From: Micromonospora sp. CP22
GTDB taxonomy: Bacteria; Actinomycetota; Actinomycetes; Mycobacteriales; Micromonosporaceae
Length of the DNA: 64,000 nt
Direction: 5' to 3'
Assembly: GCF_009712475.1 (NCBI RefSeq)
Contig: NZ_VCJO01000001.1
Location: 496,001 to 560,000 of the forward strand
Shown here: piece after piece, positions 1 to 8,833 of the stretch
How positions within the stretch are numbered: the stretch's first letter is position 1
How the letters are laid out: the number at the start of each line of letters is the position of its first letter
The notes under the pieces: model-generated
Database searches by the model: none
Told to the model about the DNA's origin: nothing
The model's input: only the letters and a program-made list of their open reading frames with translations
Position numbers and translations under genes: made by a program

Positions 1-1
1 C

Positions 2-628
2 ACCATCGTCTCCGCCGAGCACGTCTCGACCACCGACGAGCCGCTCAACCTCAAGGAGTTCATCGCCGATCTCGACCTCCCGGTCATCGTCGGCGGCTGC
101 ACCGACTACAAGACCGCCCTGCACCTGATGCGTACCGGTGCGGCCGGCGTGATCATCGGCATCGGCGGGGACGAGTGGTCCACCACCGAGTCGGTGCTCG
201 GCATCCGGGTGCCGATGGCCACCGCGATCGCCGACGCCGCCGCCGCCCGGCGGGACTACCTCGACGAGACCGGCGGGCGGTACGTGCACCTCATCGCCGA
301 CGGTGACATCCGCACCTCCGGCGACATCGCCAAGGCGCTCGGCTGCGGCGCGGACGCGGTGATGCTCGGCGAGCCGTTGTCGCTGTGCGAGGAGGCACCG
401 GCCAGCGGAGCCTGGTGGCATTCGGCGGCCAGCCACCCGTCGCTGCCCCGGGGCGCCTTCGAGACCGCCGGTGAGCCGCTCGGCTCGATGGAGCGTCTGC
501 TCTTCGGCCCTGCCGACGAGCCGGACGGCCAGCTGAACCTCTTCGGCGGTCTGCGCCGCGCGATGGCCAAGTGCGGCTACCGCGACCTGAAGGAGTTCCA
601 GAAGGTCGGTCTGGTCCTGGACCGCTGA
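2..628 (+). CDS. guaB3: GuaB3-type IMP dehydrogenase/GMP reductase family protein, C-terminal part
   Basis: The frame is open from base 2, so the N-terminus lies before the window; 208 residues are visible. It is a TIM-barrel enzyme of the IMP dehydrogenase/GMP reductase family: VIVGGCTDYKTALHLMRTG, the phosphate-binding glycine stretch GVIIGIGG and ALGCGADAVMLGEPL are all family signatures. Where IMP dehydrogenase has GSICTTR with its catalytic cysteine, this protein reads GDEWSTTE, so a serine (codon 179-181) stands in the cysteine position and the usual arginine is a glutamate. That is why I call it the GuaB3 paralogue rather than GuaB2. Downstream genes include a ChoD-like oxidoreductase and guaA, the usual actinobacterial guanine-nucleotide neighbourhood. 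Its reaction is not certain. Confidence 0.9.
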   Translation, partial: TIVSAEHVSTTDEPLNLKEFIADLDLPVIVGGCTDYKTALHLMRTGAAGVIIGIGGDEWSTTESVLGIRVPMATAIADAAAARRDYLDETGGRYVHLIADGDIRTSGDIAKALGCGADAVMLGEPLSLCEEAPASGAWWHSAASHPSLPRGAFETAGEPLGSMERLLFGPADEPDGQLNLFGGLRRAMAKCGYRDLKEFQKVGLVLDR

Positions 629-697
629 GACAGCAGCGCCGCGTCGTTCACCCAGGAGCGGCACCCGGTCGACACCGGTGATGCCCGATCCGACACG

Positions 698-730
698 TGC
701 CGCAGCTCCATGATCGACGGAGCTGCGGCA
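698..730. promoter_or_regulatory. Perfect 12-bp inverted repeat, terminator of guaB3 or operator of the M1 peptidase gene
   Basis: Arms 698-709 and 719-730 are perfect reverse complements with a 9-base loop, 70 bases after the guaB3 stop. No T-run follows. The right arm ends two bases before the TAGGCT box of the next gene, so the repeat spans about -47 to -15 of its inferred leaderless start. It could terminate guaB3 transcripts, act as an operator, or both. Confidence 0.6.
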
Positions 731-731
731 G

Positions 732-737
732 TAGGCT
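732..737 (+). promoter_or_regulatory. -10 box (TAGGCT) for leaderless M1 peptidase transcript
   Basis: TAGGCT is followed by seven bases and then the GTG at 745, the spacing expected if the start codon is the first transcribed codon. No Shine-Dalgarno sequence is present. A recognisable -35 is missing because the inverted repeat occupies that place. Confidence 0.5.
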
Positions 738-744
738 CGGGCTG

Positions 745-2175
745 GTGAACAGCAGGTCTGGCGGGTGGTGGGTGGCCGGTGCGGCGGCAGTGGTCGTTGC
801 CGTGCTCGCGTCGATCGTGCTGGTCTACGACGTCGGCGACCGCAAGCCGGCGGATCGGGGTGGATTCCGGGCCGGTAGCGCCGACCTCGGCGACCCGTAC
901 GTGCCGGGCAGCGGCAACGGCGGGTACGACGTCGCCCACTACCGACTCGGGGTGCGGTACGACCCGGCGGACGACCAGCTCACCGGCCGGGCCGAGATCA
1001 CCGCGACCGCGACCCACGGCCTGTCGCGATTCAACCTGGACCTGTCCGGGTTGACGGTCAGCTCGGTGACCGTGAACGGTGCCCCGGCCGAGCACCGCCG
1101 GGAGGACAGCGAACTGGTGGTCACCCCGTCCCGGGGGATCGACTCCGGAAGCCGATTCATGGTGGAGGTCGCCTACGGCGGCGTGCCCCAGCCGGATGCC
1201 GACGGCGTGTTGGGCAGCGGTGGGTTCCAGCACACCGACGACGGCGCGATCGCCCTGGGCCAGCCGCACTCGGCGGCCACCTGGTTCCCGGTCAACGACC
1301 ATCCGTCCGACAAGGCCACGTACGACCTTGAGGTGACCGTGCCGGACGGGCTGGCCGCGCTCAGCAACGGGGTACCGGGGGAGCGGACCAGCGCCGACGG
1401 CTGGACCACCTGGCGGTGGACCGAGCGTTCACCGATGGCGAGCTACCTGACCACGTTGGTGATCGGCGACTATCGGGTCGAGACCGGCGAGCACGCCGGT
1501 AAGCCGATGGTCACCGCCGTACCCGACGGTCTTCCGGCGAGCGGGCCGGCGGCGGCCTCTCTCGCCCGCACCGGCGAGATCGCCGACTTCTTGACCAGCC
1601 AGTTCGGGCCGTACCCCTTCGAGTCGTACGGCGGCGTGGTGGTCTCCGACAGCCGGATCGGGTACGCGCTGGAGACCCAGTCCCGACCGGTCTACGGGCC
1701 GGGTTTCTTCCGTAGTGGCGAACCGAACTACCACGTGGTCGCCCACGAGCTGGCCCACCAGTGGTTCGGCAACAGTGTGGCGCTGGCCCGCTGGAGCGAC
1801 ATGTGGCTCAACGAGGGTTTCGCCAGCTACGCCGAGTGGCTGTGGGAGGAGCACGACGGCGGGCGCAGCGTCCAGCGCAACTTCGAGATCCAGTACGCGT
1901 CGACGAACTGGTCCCGGCGCACCCTGGATCCCGGCCCCGACCAGCTGTTCAGCTCCGCCGTCTACAAGCGCGGGGCGCTGACCGTGCACGCCCTGCGGCG
2001 TACCGTCGGTGACGACACCTTCTTCGAGATCCTGCGGGCGTGGACCAGCGAGCGGCGCGACGGCACCGCCACCACCGCCGACTTCGTCGCCCTGGCCGAA
2101 CGGACGTCCGGGCGTGAGCTGGGCTCCTTCTTCGACACCTGGCTGAGCGGCACCACCGCGCCCGGCCTGCCCTGA
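745..2175 (+). CDS. M1 family zinc metallopeptidase (aminopeptidase N-like), membrane-anchored
   Basis: A 476-residue peptidase of the gluzincin M1 family. One hydrophobic segment (about residues 8-28) looks like an uncleaved signal anchor, which would place the catalytic domain outside the membrane. The zinc site is visible: HELAHQWFGN gives H334, E335 and H338, and NEGFA gives E357 with the expected 18-residue gap; VYKRGA supplies the likely catalytic tyrosine (Y407). The exopeptidase GAMEN motif is replaced by YALET, keeping the glutamate. It lacks the long C-terminal HEAT-like domain of E. coli PepN. I chose GTG 745 because of the TAGGCT box seven bases upstream; an earlier GTG at 697 lies inside the inverted repeat. 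Substrate unknown. Confidence 0.88.
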   Translation: MNSRSGGWWVAGAAAVVVAVLASIVLVYDVGDRKPADRGGFRAGSADLGDPYVPGSGNGGYDVAHYRLGVRYDPADDQLTGRAEITATATHGLSRFNLDLSGLTVSSVTVNGAPAEHRREDSELVVTPSRGIDSGSRFMVEVAYGGVPQPDADGVLGSGGFQHTDDGAIALGQPHSAATWFPVNDHPSDKATYDLEVTVPDGLAALSNGVPGERTSADGWTTWRWTERSPMASYLTTLVIGDYRVETGEHAGKPMVTAVPDGLPASGPAAASLARTGEIADFLTSQFGPYPFESYGGVVVSDSRIGYALETQSRPVYGPGFFRSGEPNYHVVAHELAHQWFGNSVALARWSDMWLNEGFASYAEWLWEEHDGGRSVQRNFEIQYASTNWSRRTLDPGPDQLFSSAVYKRGALTVHALRRTVGDDTFFEILRAWTSERRDGTATTADFVALAERTSGRELGSFFDTWLSGTTAPGLP

Positions 2176-2219
2176 CCGGCGGCACCGCCGACGGGTCCGG
2201 AGCCCACCGGGGGCAGCGG

Positions 2220-3332
2220 TCAACTCGGCACGGTGAGCTTCGGATGCTCCGCCAGGTAGGCGTCGGCCTTGCCGGCCCGCAGTTCGGTGAGGAATCGGCG
2301 ACCCACCGAGGTCAGTTCCTCGCCCCGGTAGGCGTTACCCCGGCCGACCGAGGCACCGGGCAGCCCGACCAGCGTGATCGCCTGCGGCGACAACGTACCG
2401 AGGGCGTACGCGAAGTCCACGATTCGCCGTCCACCGACGTAGAGCAGTGCGTCGCCGAGCGCGGCGACCACCTGTTCGACCCGCTCGGGTTGCCGGGCCA
2501 GGTCCTGGTCCATGATCTTGCCGATCAGTGCCCGGATCAGTTGCTGGTGGTGACGTTGCCGGGTGTAGTCACCGCCGGGCAGGTAACGCTGGCGGGCGTA
2601 GTCGAGCGCCTGCCAGCCGTTGAGGTGCTGCTTGCCGGGCTCGTAGACCATCTGCGGGCCGACGTAGCCGCCGACGCCCGGACCCGGCTTCCGGTGCTTG
2701 CCGTCGGGTTGCCGGTGCCGAGACACCACCCGCTGGTCGACGTGGATGTCCACGCCGCCGAGACTGTCGACCAACTCGTCGAAGCCGCCGAAGGTGAGCA
2801 CCGCGCCCGCGTCGATGCGCAGGCCGGTGTAGTCGCTGACCGTGCGGCGCAGCAGCTCGTACCCCTGGGCGGGGTCGGGCTGCTTGGGACGGCCCGGCAC
2901 CCGGCTGCCGTAGCTCATCGCATGGGTGAGCTTGGTGCGTCCGCCCCGGTAGCCGGCCGGCTTGTACGCCGGGATCTCCACCACCAGGTCGCGGGGGAGG
3001 GAGAAGAGGTACGCCTTGGACAACCCGGCCGGCACGTGCAGCACGAGTACGGCGTCGGCGTGCGGCTCCCAACCGGGCACGCTGACCCGGGTGTCCACCC
3101 CGACCAGCAGCAGGTTGAGCGGGCCGGTGATGTCGGCCCCGGGCGGCGGGCTGGGGCTCGGGCTGGCACTGGCGCTGGGCGACGCGCTGGGACTCGCGGT
3201 GGCGGCGGTCGGCGTCGGCGGCTCGTCGCCGACCGTACGGGTCACCACCACACCGATCACCGCGATCACCGCGATCGTGGCCAGACCGGCCAGCACCAGC
3301 GTCAACCGTCTCCGGTCTCCTCCGAACATCAT
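2220..3332 (-). CDS. LytR-CpsA-Psr (LCP) family protein
   Basis: A 370-residue LCP protein, the family that transfers polyprenyl-linked glycopolymers (teichoic acid, arabinogalactan or capsule) onto peptidoglycan at the outer membrane face. A short cytoplasmic tail is followed by one membrane segment (about residues 8-28) and a Pro/Ser/Ala-rich linker. The catalytic fold shows LNLLLVGVDTR, ADAVLVLHV, YLFSLPRDLVVEIP and ALDYARQRY followed by DYTRQRHHQQLI, with the conserved aspartates and arginines that bind the pyrophosphate lipid. The ATG at 3330-3332 has GAGGG just upstream; the frame is open further but without membrane topology sense. It is convergent with the M1 gene and divergent from the oxidoreductase. 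Confidence 0.9.
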   Translation of the reverse strand: MMFGGDRRRLTLVLAGLATIAVIAVIGVVVTRTVGDEPPTPTAATASPSASPSASASPSPSPPPGADITGPLNLLLVGVDTRVSVPGWEPHADAVLVLHVPAGLSKAYLFSLPRDLVVEIPAYKPAGYRGGRTKLTHAMSYGSRVPGRPKQPDPAQGYELLRRTVSDYTGLRIDAGAVLTFGGFDELVDSLGGVDIHVDQRVVSRHRQPDGKHRKPGPGVGGYVGPQMVYEPGKQHLNGWQALDYARQRYLPGGDYTRQRHHQQLIRALIGKIMDQDLARQPERVEQVVAALGDALLYVGGRRIVDFAYALGTLSPQAITLVGLPGASVGRGNAYRGEELTSVGRRFLTELRAGKADAYLAEHPKLTVPS

Positions 3333-3553
3333 CCCCCGCTTTCCCTCGGGCGTCGGTCGGAAGTGCCCGGCCGACGAGCGGTTCCGCTCGGCTCGCCGGG
3401 GACGTCGACACCCGCCCTGGGTCAATACCGGTCCAACGCGCCGAGCCGGGCTCGGGGTTGCGTCCCCGGTCGGGCGAAACTGACGCGGTGCGCAGCATGA
3501 TCGCGCGAATTCGGGCCCTGGCGCGAGGGCTACTCGCGAGTAATGATGCGTGC

Positions 3554-5227
3554 ATGCGGTACGACGTGGTGGTCATCGGGTCGGGTTTCGGCGGCAGCGT
3601 CACCGCGTTGCGGCTGGCCGAGAAGGGCTACTCGGTGGGCGTACTGGAGGCGGGCCGGCGGTTCGCCGACGACGAGTTCCCGAAGACGTCGTGGCGGATG
3701 CGCCGCTTCCTGTGGGCGCCGAAACTGGGCTGCTTCGGCCTCCAGCGCATCACCCTGCTCCCCGCCGCCGACCGGCGGGCCGGCGGCGGGGTGCTGGTGC
3801 TGTCCGGTGCCGGTGTCGGAGGTGGCTCGCTGGTGTACGCCAACACCCTCTACGAACCCCTGGACGCCTTCTACGACGATCCGCAGTGGCGGCACCTCAC
3901 CGACTGGCGAGCCGAACTGGCCCCCCACTACGACCAGGCGAAACGGATGCTCGGGGTGACCACGTATCCGATCGACACCGGGGCCGACCGGGCGATGCGG
4001 CGGGTCGCCGAGCGGATGGGCGTGGGGCACACCTTCCGCCCCACCCCGGTCGCCGTGCACCTCGGGCGGCCGGGGGAGCGGGTCGCCGACCCGTACTTCG
4101 GTGGGGCGGGCCCGGAGCGCACCGGCTGCACCCACTGCGGCGGCTGCATGACCGGCTGCCGGGTCGGAGCGAAGAACACCCTGGTCAAGAACTATCTCTG
4201 GTTGGCCGAGCGGCTCGGCGTCCAGGTGCATCCGCTGACCACGGTGACCGCGGTCCGGCCGGTCGACGGCGGGTACCAGGTGCACACCGAACGCACCGGT
4301 GCCTGGCTGCGGCGCCGACCGCAGGTGATCCACGCAGGTCAGGTGGTGTTCGCCGCCGGTGCGCTGGGCACCCAGCGGCTGCTGCACGAGATGCGGGAAC
4401 GGGGCGACCTGCCCGGCCTATCGCCCCGGCTCGGTGAGCTGACCCGGACGAACTCGGAGGCGATCCTCGGTGCCTCGGTGGCGCAGCGGAAGGCCCGTGC
4501 GCGTGGCGTGGACTTCACCGAAGGGGTCGCCATCACCAGCTCGTTCCACCCCGATCCGCAGACCCACATCGAGCCGGTCCGCTACGGCCGGGGCTCGAAC
4601 GCGATGGGGCTGCTCCAGTCGCTGCTGGTCGACGGTGGGCCGCACCGGTCGCGTCGTTGGCTCGGGCAGTTGCTCCGGCATCCCTGGTCGGCCGCCCGGA
4701 TGCTCTCGGTGCGCCGCTGGTCGGAGCGTACGGTGATCGCCCTGGTCATGCAGTCGGCGGACAACTCGCTGACCATCCGGCTGCGGCGCGGTCCGCTCGG
4801 CCGCCGGCTCGTCTCCGGGCCGGGTCACGGCACCCCCAACCCGGCCTGGATCCCAGCGGGCAACGAGGCGGTCCGGCTGCTCGCCGAGGAGATCGACGGT
4901 ACGCCGGGCGGCGCGCTGACCGAACCGTTCGACATCCCGGTGACCGCGCACATCCTCGGCGGGGCGGTGATTGGTGCCAGCCCCGCTGACGGGGTGATCG
5001 ACCCGTACCACCGGGTCTACGGACATCCGGGGTTGCACGTGGTCGACGGTGCCGCGGTCTCGGCCAATCTCGGCGTCAACCCGTCCCTGACCATCACCGC
5101 CCAGGCCGAACGCGCCATGTCGCTCTGGCCCAACAAGGGCGACCCCGACCCCCGCCCCGAGCTCGGTGCCCCGTACCGCCGGTTGGCCCCCGTGCCGCCC
5201 CGCAACCCCGCCGTCTCCCACCCCTGA
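3554..5227 (+). CDS. FAD-dependent GMC-type oxidoreductase, ChoD/cholesterol-oxidase-like
   Basis: A 557-residue flavoprotein. The N-terminus carries the FAD fingerprint VVVIGSGFGGSVTALRLAE with a glutamate in VLEAGRRF, then GAGVGGGSLVYANTLYEP, and the C-terminus has DGAAVSANLGVNPSLTITA, all typical of the GMC/cholesterol oxidase branch. A cysteine cluster, CTHCGGCMTGCRVGAKNT near residue 195, is also seen in the mycobacterial ChoD group. ChoD proteins are named after cholesterol oxidase, but the true substrate of this group is uncertain. The position between guaB3 and guaA is conserved in actinobacteria. The start is the ATG just before the FAD motif; an upstream ATG (3497) is possible. No strong ribosome site is seen. 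Confidence 0.87.
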   Translation: MRYDVVVIGSGFGGSVTALRLAEKGYSVGVLEAGRRFADDEFPKTSWRMRRFLWAPKLGCFGLQRITLLPAADRRAGGGVLVLSGAGVGGGSLVYANTLYEPLDAFYDDPQWRHLTDWRAELAPHYDQAKRMLGVTTYPIDTGADRAMRRVAERMGVGHTFRPTPVAVHLGRPGERVADPYFGGAGPERTGCTHCGGCMTGCRVGAKNTLVKNYLWLAERLGVQVHPLTTVTAVRPVDGGYQVHTERTGAWLRRRPQVIHAGQVVFAAGALGTQRLLHEMRERGDLPGLSPRLGELTRTNSEAILGASVAQRKARARGVDFTEGVAITSSFHPDPQTHIEPVRYGRGSNAMGLLQSLLVDGGPHRSRRWLGQLLRHPWSAARMLSVRRWSERTVIALVMQSADNSLTIRLRRGPLGRRLVSGPGHGTPNPAWIPAGNEAVRLLAEEIDGTPGGALTEPFDIPVTAHILGGAVIGASPADGVIDPYHRVYGHPGLHVVDGAAVSANLGVNPSLTITAQAERAMSLWPNKGDPDPRPELGAPYRRLAPVPPRNPAVSHP

Positions 5228-5358
5228 TCGGCGTCCTCGCCCCGCGCGCAGCTCTCGGTGGCACCCGTGGAACAGCCGTCACGATCGAGGGCCGGGTGAC
5301 TCGGCGTGCCTGACGCCGGGGAAGGGGCGGTAGGCGGGGGAGGCGCGGTCACGCTCGG

Positions 5359-5364
5359 TAGGAT
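5359..5364 (+). promoter_or_regulatory. -10 box (TAGGAT) for guaA
   Basis: TAGGAT lies eight bases before the guaA ATG and no Shine-Dalgarno sequence fits between, suggesting a leaderless or nearly leaderless transcript. No convincing -35 box was found. Confidence 0.4.
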
Positions 5365-5372
5365 TGCCGGCT

Positions 5373-6929
5373 ATGAGCCTGCCGCGTCCAGTCCTCGTGG
5401 TCGACTTCGGAGCCCAGTACGCCCAGCTGATCGCGCGCCGGGTACGCGAGGCCAAGGTCTACTCCGAGATCGTCCCGCACACCATGCCCGTGGCCGAGAT
5501 GCTGGCCCGTGACCCCGCCGCGATCATCCTCTCCGGCGGTCCGGCCAGCGTCTACGAGCCGGGCGCTCCGCAGGTCGACGACGGGCTGTTCACCACCGGC
5601 GTGCCGGTCTTCGGCATCTGCTACGGATTCCAGGCGATGGCCCGCTCCCTCGGTGGCACGGTGGCGCGCACCGGCAGCCGCGAGTACGGCGGGACGCCGC
5701 TGCGCCCCCGCCTGACCGACCCGGGTGTGCTGCTCCGTGACCTGCCAGCCGACCTGCCGGTCTGGATGAGCCACGGGGACTGCGTGACCGAGGCTCCCGA
5801 GGGTTTCACGGTGACCGCCGAGTCGGCCGGCGCGCCGGTCGCCGCCTTCGAGGACGTGGCCGGGCGGCGGGCCGGCGTGCAGTTCCACCCCGAGGTGGGG
5901 CACACCGCGCACGGGCAGGAGATGCTGACCCGCTTTCTCTACGAGATCGCCGGGATCGAGCCCACCTGGACGCCCGAGAACATCATCGACGAGCAGGTGG
6001 CCCGCATCCGTGCGCAGGTCGGCGACAAGGAGGTCATCTGCGGCCTCAGCGGCGGGGTGGACTCGGCGGTCGCCGCAGCCCTGGTCCACCGGGCCGTCGG
6101 TGACCAGCTCACCTGTGTCTTCGTGGACCACGGCCTGCTGCGCGCGGGTGAGGCCGAGCAGGTGGAGAAGGACTACGTCGCGGCCACCGGCATCAAGCTG
6201 AAGGTGGTCGACGCCGCGGACCGGTTCCTCGGCGCGCTGGCCGGGGTGACCGACCCCGAGCAGAAGCGCAAGATCATCGGTCGGGAGTTCATCCGGGTCT
6301 TCGAGGCCGCCGCCCGGGAGATCGCCTCGCACGGCGACGTCGAGTTCCTGGTGCAGGGCACCCTCTACCCGGATGTGGTCGAGTCCGGCGGCGGCACCGG
6401 AACCGCGAACATCAAGAGCCACCACAACGTCGGCGGGTTGCCGGAGGACTTGAAGTTCGCCCTGGTCGAGCCGCTGCGCACGCTGTTCAAGGACGAGGTC
6501 CGTACGCTCGGCCTCCAGCTCGGGCTGCCCGAGGCGATGGTCTGGCGGCACCCGTTCCCGGGCCCCGGCCTGGCCATCCGGATCATCGGAGCGGTCGATC
6601 GGGAGCGCCTCGATGTGCTCCGTCGAGCCGACTTCATCGCCCGTCAGGAACTCAGCGCCGCCGGTCTCGACCGGGACGTCTGGCAGTTCCCGGTGGTGCT
6701 CCTGGCCGACGTGCGCAGCGTCGGCGTGCAGGGTGACGGGCGCAGCTACGGGCATCCCGTGGTGCTGCGCCCGGTCTCCAGCGAGGACGCGATGACCGCC
6801 GACTGGTCCCGCCTGCCCTACGACGTGATCGCCCGGATCTCCACCCGGATCACCAACGAGGTGGCCGAGGTCAATCGGGTGGTGCTGGACGTCACCAGCA
6901 AGCCGCCGGGCACCATCGAATGGGAGTGA
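5373..6929 (+). CDS. guaA: GMP synthase (glutamine-hydrolysing)
   Basis: GuaA converts XMP, ATP and glutamine to GMP, the last step of guanine nucleotide synthesis. The 518-residue protein has the full two-part layout. The class I glutamine amidotransferase domain shows GICYGFQ with nucleophile C83 and [10 protein letters not shown] with the His-Glu pair. The ATP pyrophosphatase domain has the P-loop [15 protein letters not shown]. The dimerisation domain ends in the family signature KPPGTIEWE. The ATG at 5373 is chosen because the conserved N-terminus ([15 protein letters not shown]) follows it directly; a TTG three codons earlier is also in frame. It converges on the PspC gene. Confidence 0.98.
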   Translation: MSLPRPVLVVDFGAQYAQLIARRVREAKVYSEIVPHTMPVAEMLARDPAAIILSGGPASVYEPGAPQVDDGLFTTGVPVFGICYGFQAMARSLGGTVARTGSREYGGTPLRPRLTDPGVLLRDLPADLPVWMSHGDCVTEAPEGFTVTAESAGAPVAAFEDVAGRRAGVQFHPEVGHTAHGQEMLTRFLYEIAGIEPTWTPENIIDEQVARIRAQVGDKEVICGLSGGVDSAVAAALVHRAVGDQLTCVFVDHGLLRAGEAEQVEKDYVAATGIKLKVVDAADRFLGALAGVTDPEQKRKIIGREFIRVFEAAAREIASHGDVEFLVQGTLYPDVVESGGGTGTANIKSHHNVGGLPEDLKFALVEPLRTLFKDEVRTLGLQLGLPEAMVWRHPFPGPGLAIRIIGAVDRERLDVLRRADFIARQELSAAGLDRDVWQFPVVLLADVRSVGVQGDGRSYGHPVVLRPVSSEDAMTADWSRLPYDVIARISTRITNEVAEVNRVVLDVTSKPPGTIEWE

Positions 6930-6962
6930 CGCGGCACCTCGCCGACGCCGGTTGACGGTGTC

Positions 6963-7595
6963 TCACGCGGGCGGCTGAGGCGCCGGGCGCGGCGTCGTCT
7001 CGGCCTCCGGCGTGGCGTCGGGTGCCGTCGCCGCGACGTCGGGCTGGGCCGTCGGCGTGGCGAGGTCCTGCTGCGCCGTCGGCACGGTGTCCTGGGGTGC
7101 CGCCGGGCTGGCCGGTGGCGCGTCGAGGTCCTGGGCCGGTGACGCCGGTTGGGCAGGCGAGGCCGGTTCGGGCGCCCGCTGCGGTTGAGTGGGCGGCGGG
7201 GCCGTCGGCGGCCAGGTGGTAGGTGCCGGAGCGGGCTGCGGCCCGGCGTGCGGCACCGGCCCGGGGAACGGCCAGGCGGGGTGCGGCGCGGCGGCCGGCT
7301 GCGGCGGCGTCCCGACGGGTCCGTGCGGCGGGGTGGTGGGTCCGTGTGGTGCGCCGGGTGCCGGGTGCGGCCAGGCGGGTGCGCCAGCCGGCTCCTCGGG
7401 CATCAGGAACCACATGATCGGGTACGCGAGCGCGGCGAGCCCACCGGTGAGCAGTGTGACGACGGCGAATGCGACTCGGACCAGGGTGGGGTCGACGGCG
7501 AAGTAGCGGCCGACGCCGCTGGCCACCCCGGCGATCATCCGGTCGGTGGTCGGACGGCGCAGTTGTCGATACGGAGCGTGAGGTGTGGAGGTCAT
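6963..7595 (-). CDS. PspC domain membrane protein with proline-rich tail
   Basis: A 210-residue protein. Residues about 8-70 form a PspC domain (RQLRRPTTDRMIAGVASGVG, then DPTLVRVAFAVVTLLTGG and the end MWFLMPEEP), the small membrane fold linked to phage-shock/envelope-stress responses. The rest is a low-complexity Pro/Ala/Thr tail with no recognisable fold. Two further PspC proteins lie at 13-16 kb. It is transcribed away from the Nudix gene, with 144 bp between. The tail composition makes its exact function impossible to state from sequence. Confidence 0.85.
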   Translation of the reverse strand: MTSTPHAPYRQLRRPTTDRMIAGVASGVGRYFAVDPTLVRVAFAVVTLLTGGLAALAYPIMWFLMPEEPAGAPAWPHPAPGAPHGPTTPPHGPVGTPPQPAAAPHPAWPFPGPVPHAGPQPAPAPTTWPPTAPPPTQPQRAPEPASPAQPASPAQDLDAPPASPAAPQDTVPTAQQDLATPTAQPDVAATAPDATPEAETTPRPAPQPPA

Positions 7596-7739
7596 GACTC
7601 CACGGTGCCCGTCGCGGAGCGTATCGACTTCGGTGACCGCCCGGATCCCTACCCTGAACTGCCTCTCAGGGACGAGTGATCAGTCAGGAATCCGACTCTT
7701 TTCCGCGCCGGTAACGGGTGGCGGGGAGAATTTGGCTCC

Positions 7740-8687
7740 GTGACCACCATGCTGGAGCCGCTGCGCAGGATCGCGGCATACGCCGTCTGTACTGATTCCG
7801 TAGACCGAGTGTTGCTGGTCCGCGCATCGGAGCGCTCCGGCACCCCCGGCACATGGTCCCTGCCCGGCGGGGCAGTCGACCACGGCGAAGACCCGCAGCA
7901 CACCGTCGTCCGCGAGACCGCCGCCGAGACCGGCCTGTCGGTGGCCGTCGCCAGCCTGCACGACGTGCTGGCCGACATGCGGGCACTGCCCGAGCGGGGC
8001 ATCACCATCCACACCGACCGGCTGGTCTACCGGGTGTCGGTCCGGGGTGGCTCGCTCACCGACCGGGTCGACCGGCCGACCGACCTGGCCCGCTGGTTCA
8101 CCCGGGACGAGGCGGCGCAGTTGCCGCTGCGTTCGTTCACCGCCCGCGCTCTCGGGTTGCCCGCTTCGTCGGCCGACATCGTGCCCGACGAACCGCCGGA
8201 GTTTCCCTCGTTCTACGCGGTGCCCGGCCCGGACGGGCTGCACCGGGCGCAGCGCTTCGCCGCGTACGCCGTGGTGACCGACCCGGAGGGGCGGGTGCTG
8301 TTGACCCGGGTTTCCGACGGCTACCCGGGGGCGGGCTGCTGGCACCTGCCCGGGGGCGGCACCGACTACGGCGAGCAGCCGGGCGCGGCGCTGATCCGGG
8401 AGCTGGTCGAGGAGACCGGGCAGACCGGGCGGCTCGTCGGGCTGCTCGGGGTCGCCAGTCACCGGGACGCCGCCTCGCTCGGACCGGAGGGCTACCCGAT
8501 CGACTGGCACGGGGTACGCGCCTTCTACCGGGTGGTGGTGGACAAGCCCGCCCCGCCCACCGTCGGCGACGTCGGCGGTTCCACCTGCGAGGCCCGCTGG
8601 TTCGCCCGCGAGGAACTCGGCGCCCTGCCCTCCGACCGCCTTACCGAGGTGACCGCCGAGGCCGTCCAGGCCGCCAACCTCACCTGA
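7740..8687 (+). CDS. Tandem Nudix hydrolase, two Nudix domains (first gene)
   Basis: A 315-residue protein with two Nudix domains in a row. The C-terminal domain has an intact Nudix box, GGGTDYGEQPG followed by RELVEETGQ, and is expected to cleave a nucleoside diphosphate-X bond. In the N-terminal domain the box reads GGAVDHGEDPQ then RETAAETGL: the catalytic RE pair is kept but one metal-binding glutamate is alanine. A shared GYPIDWHGVR motif follows the second box. GTG 7740 has GGGGAG eleven bases upstream; the ATG at 7749 is an alternative. The next gene has the same architecture, so this pair looks like a duplication. Substrate unknown. Confidence 0.88.
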   Translation: MTTMLEPLRRIAAYAVCTDSVDRVLLVRASERSGTPGTWSLPGGAVDHGEDPQHTVVRETAAETGLSVAVASLHDVLADMRALPERGITIHTDRLVYRVSVRGGSLTDRVDRPTDLARWFTRDEAAQLPLRSFTARALGLPASSADIVPDEPPEFPSFYAVPGPDGLHRAQRFAAYAVVTDPEGRVLLTRVSDGYPGAGCWHLPGGGTDYGEQPGAALIRELVEETGQTGRLVGLLGVASHRDAASLGPEGYPIDWHGVRAFYRVVVDKPAPPTVGDVGGSTCEARWFAREELGALPSDRLTEVTAEAVQAANLT

Positions 8688-8833
8688 CCGGCCGTCCACC
8701 CTCACTCACCCGCCCGCACCGGCTGATCATGAAGTTAATGTCGGGACACGCCACGCGAACGGCGATAGCTTCCTGATCGACGCGAGCCGAGCGGGCGGGG
8801 CGGACGCGAGCCGGGTAGGGCGGGTGGGGACGG

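Noticed and set aside
3430..3553. An earlier start (ATG 3497) for the ChoD-like oxidoreductase
   Set aside because: The 19 extra residues are arginine-rich, precede the FAD motif unusually far, and no ribosome site supports it.
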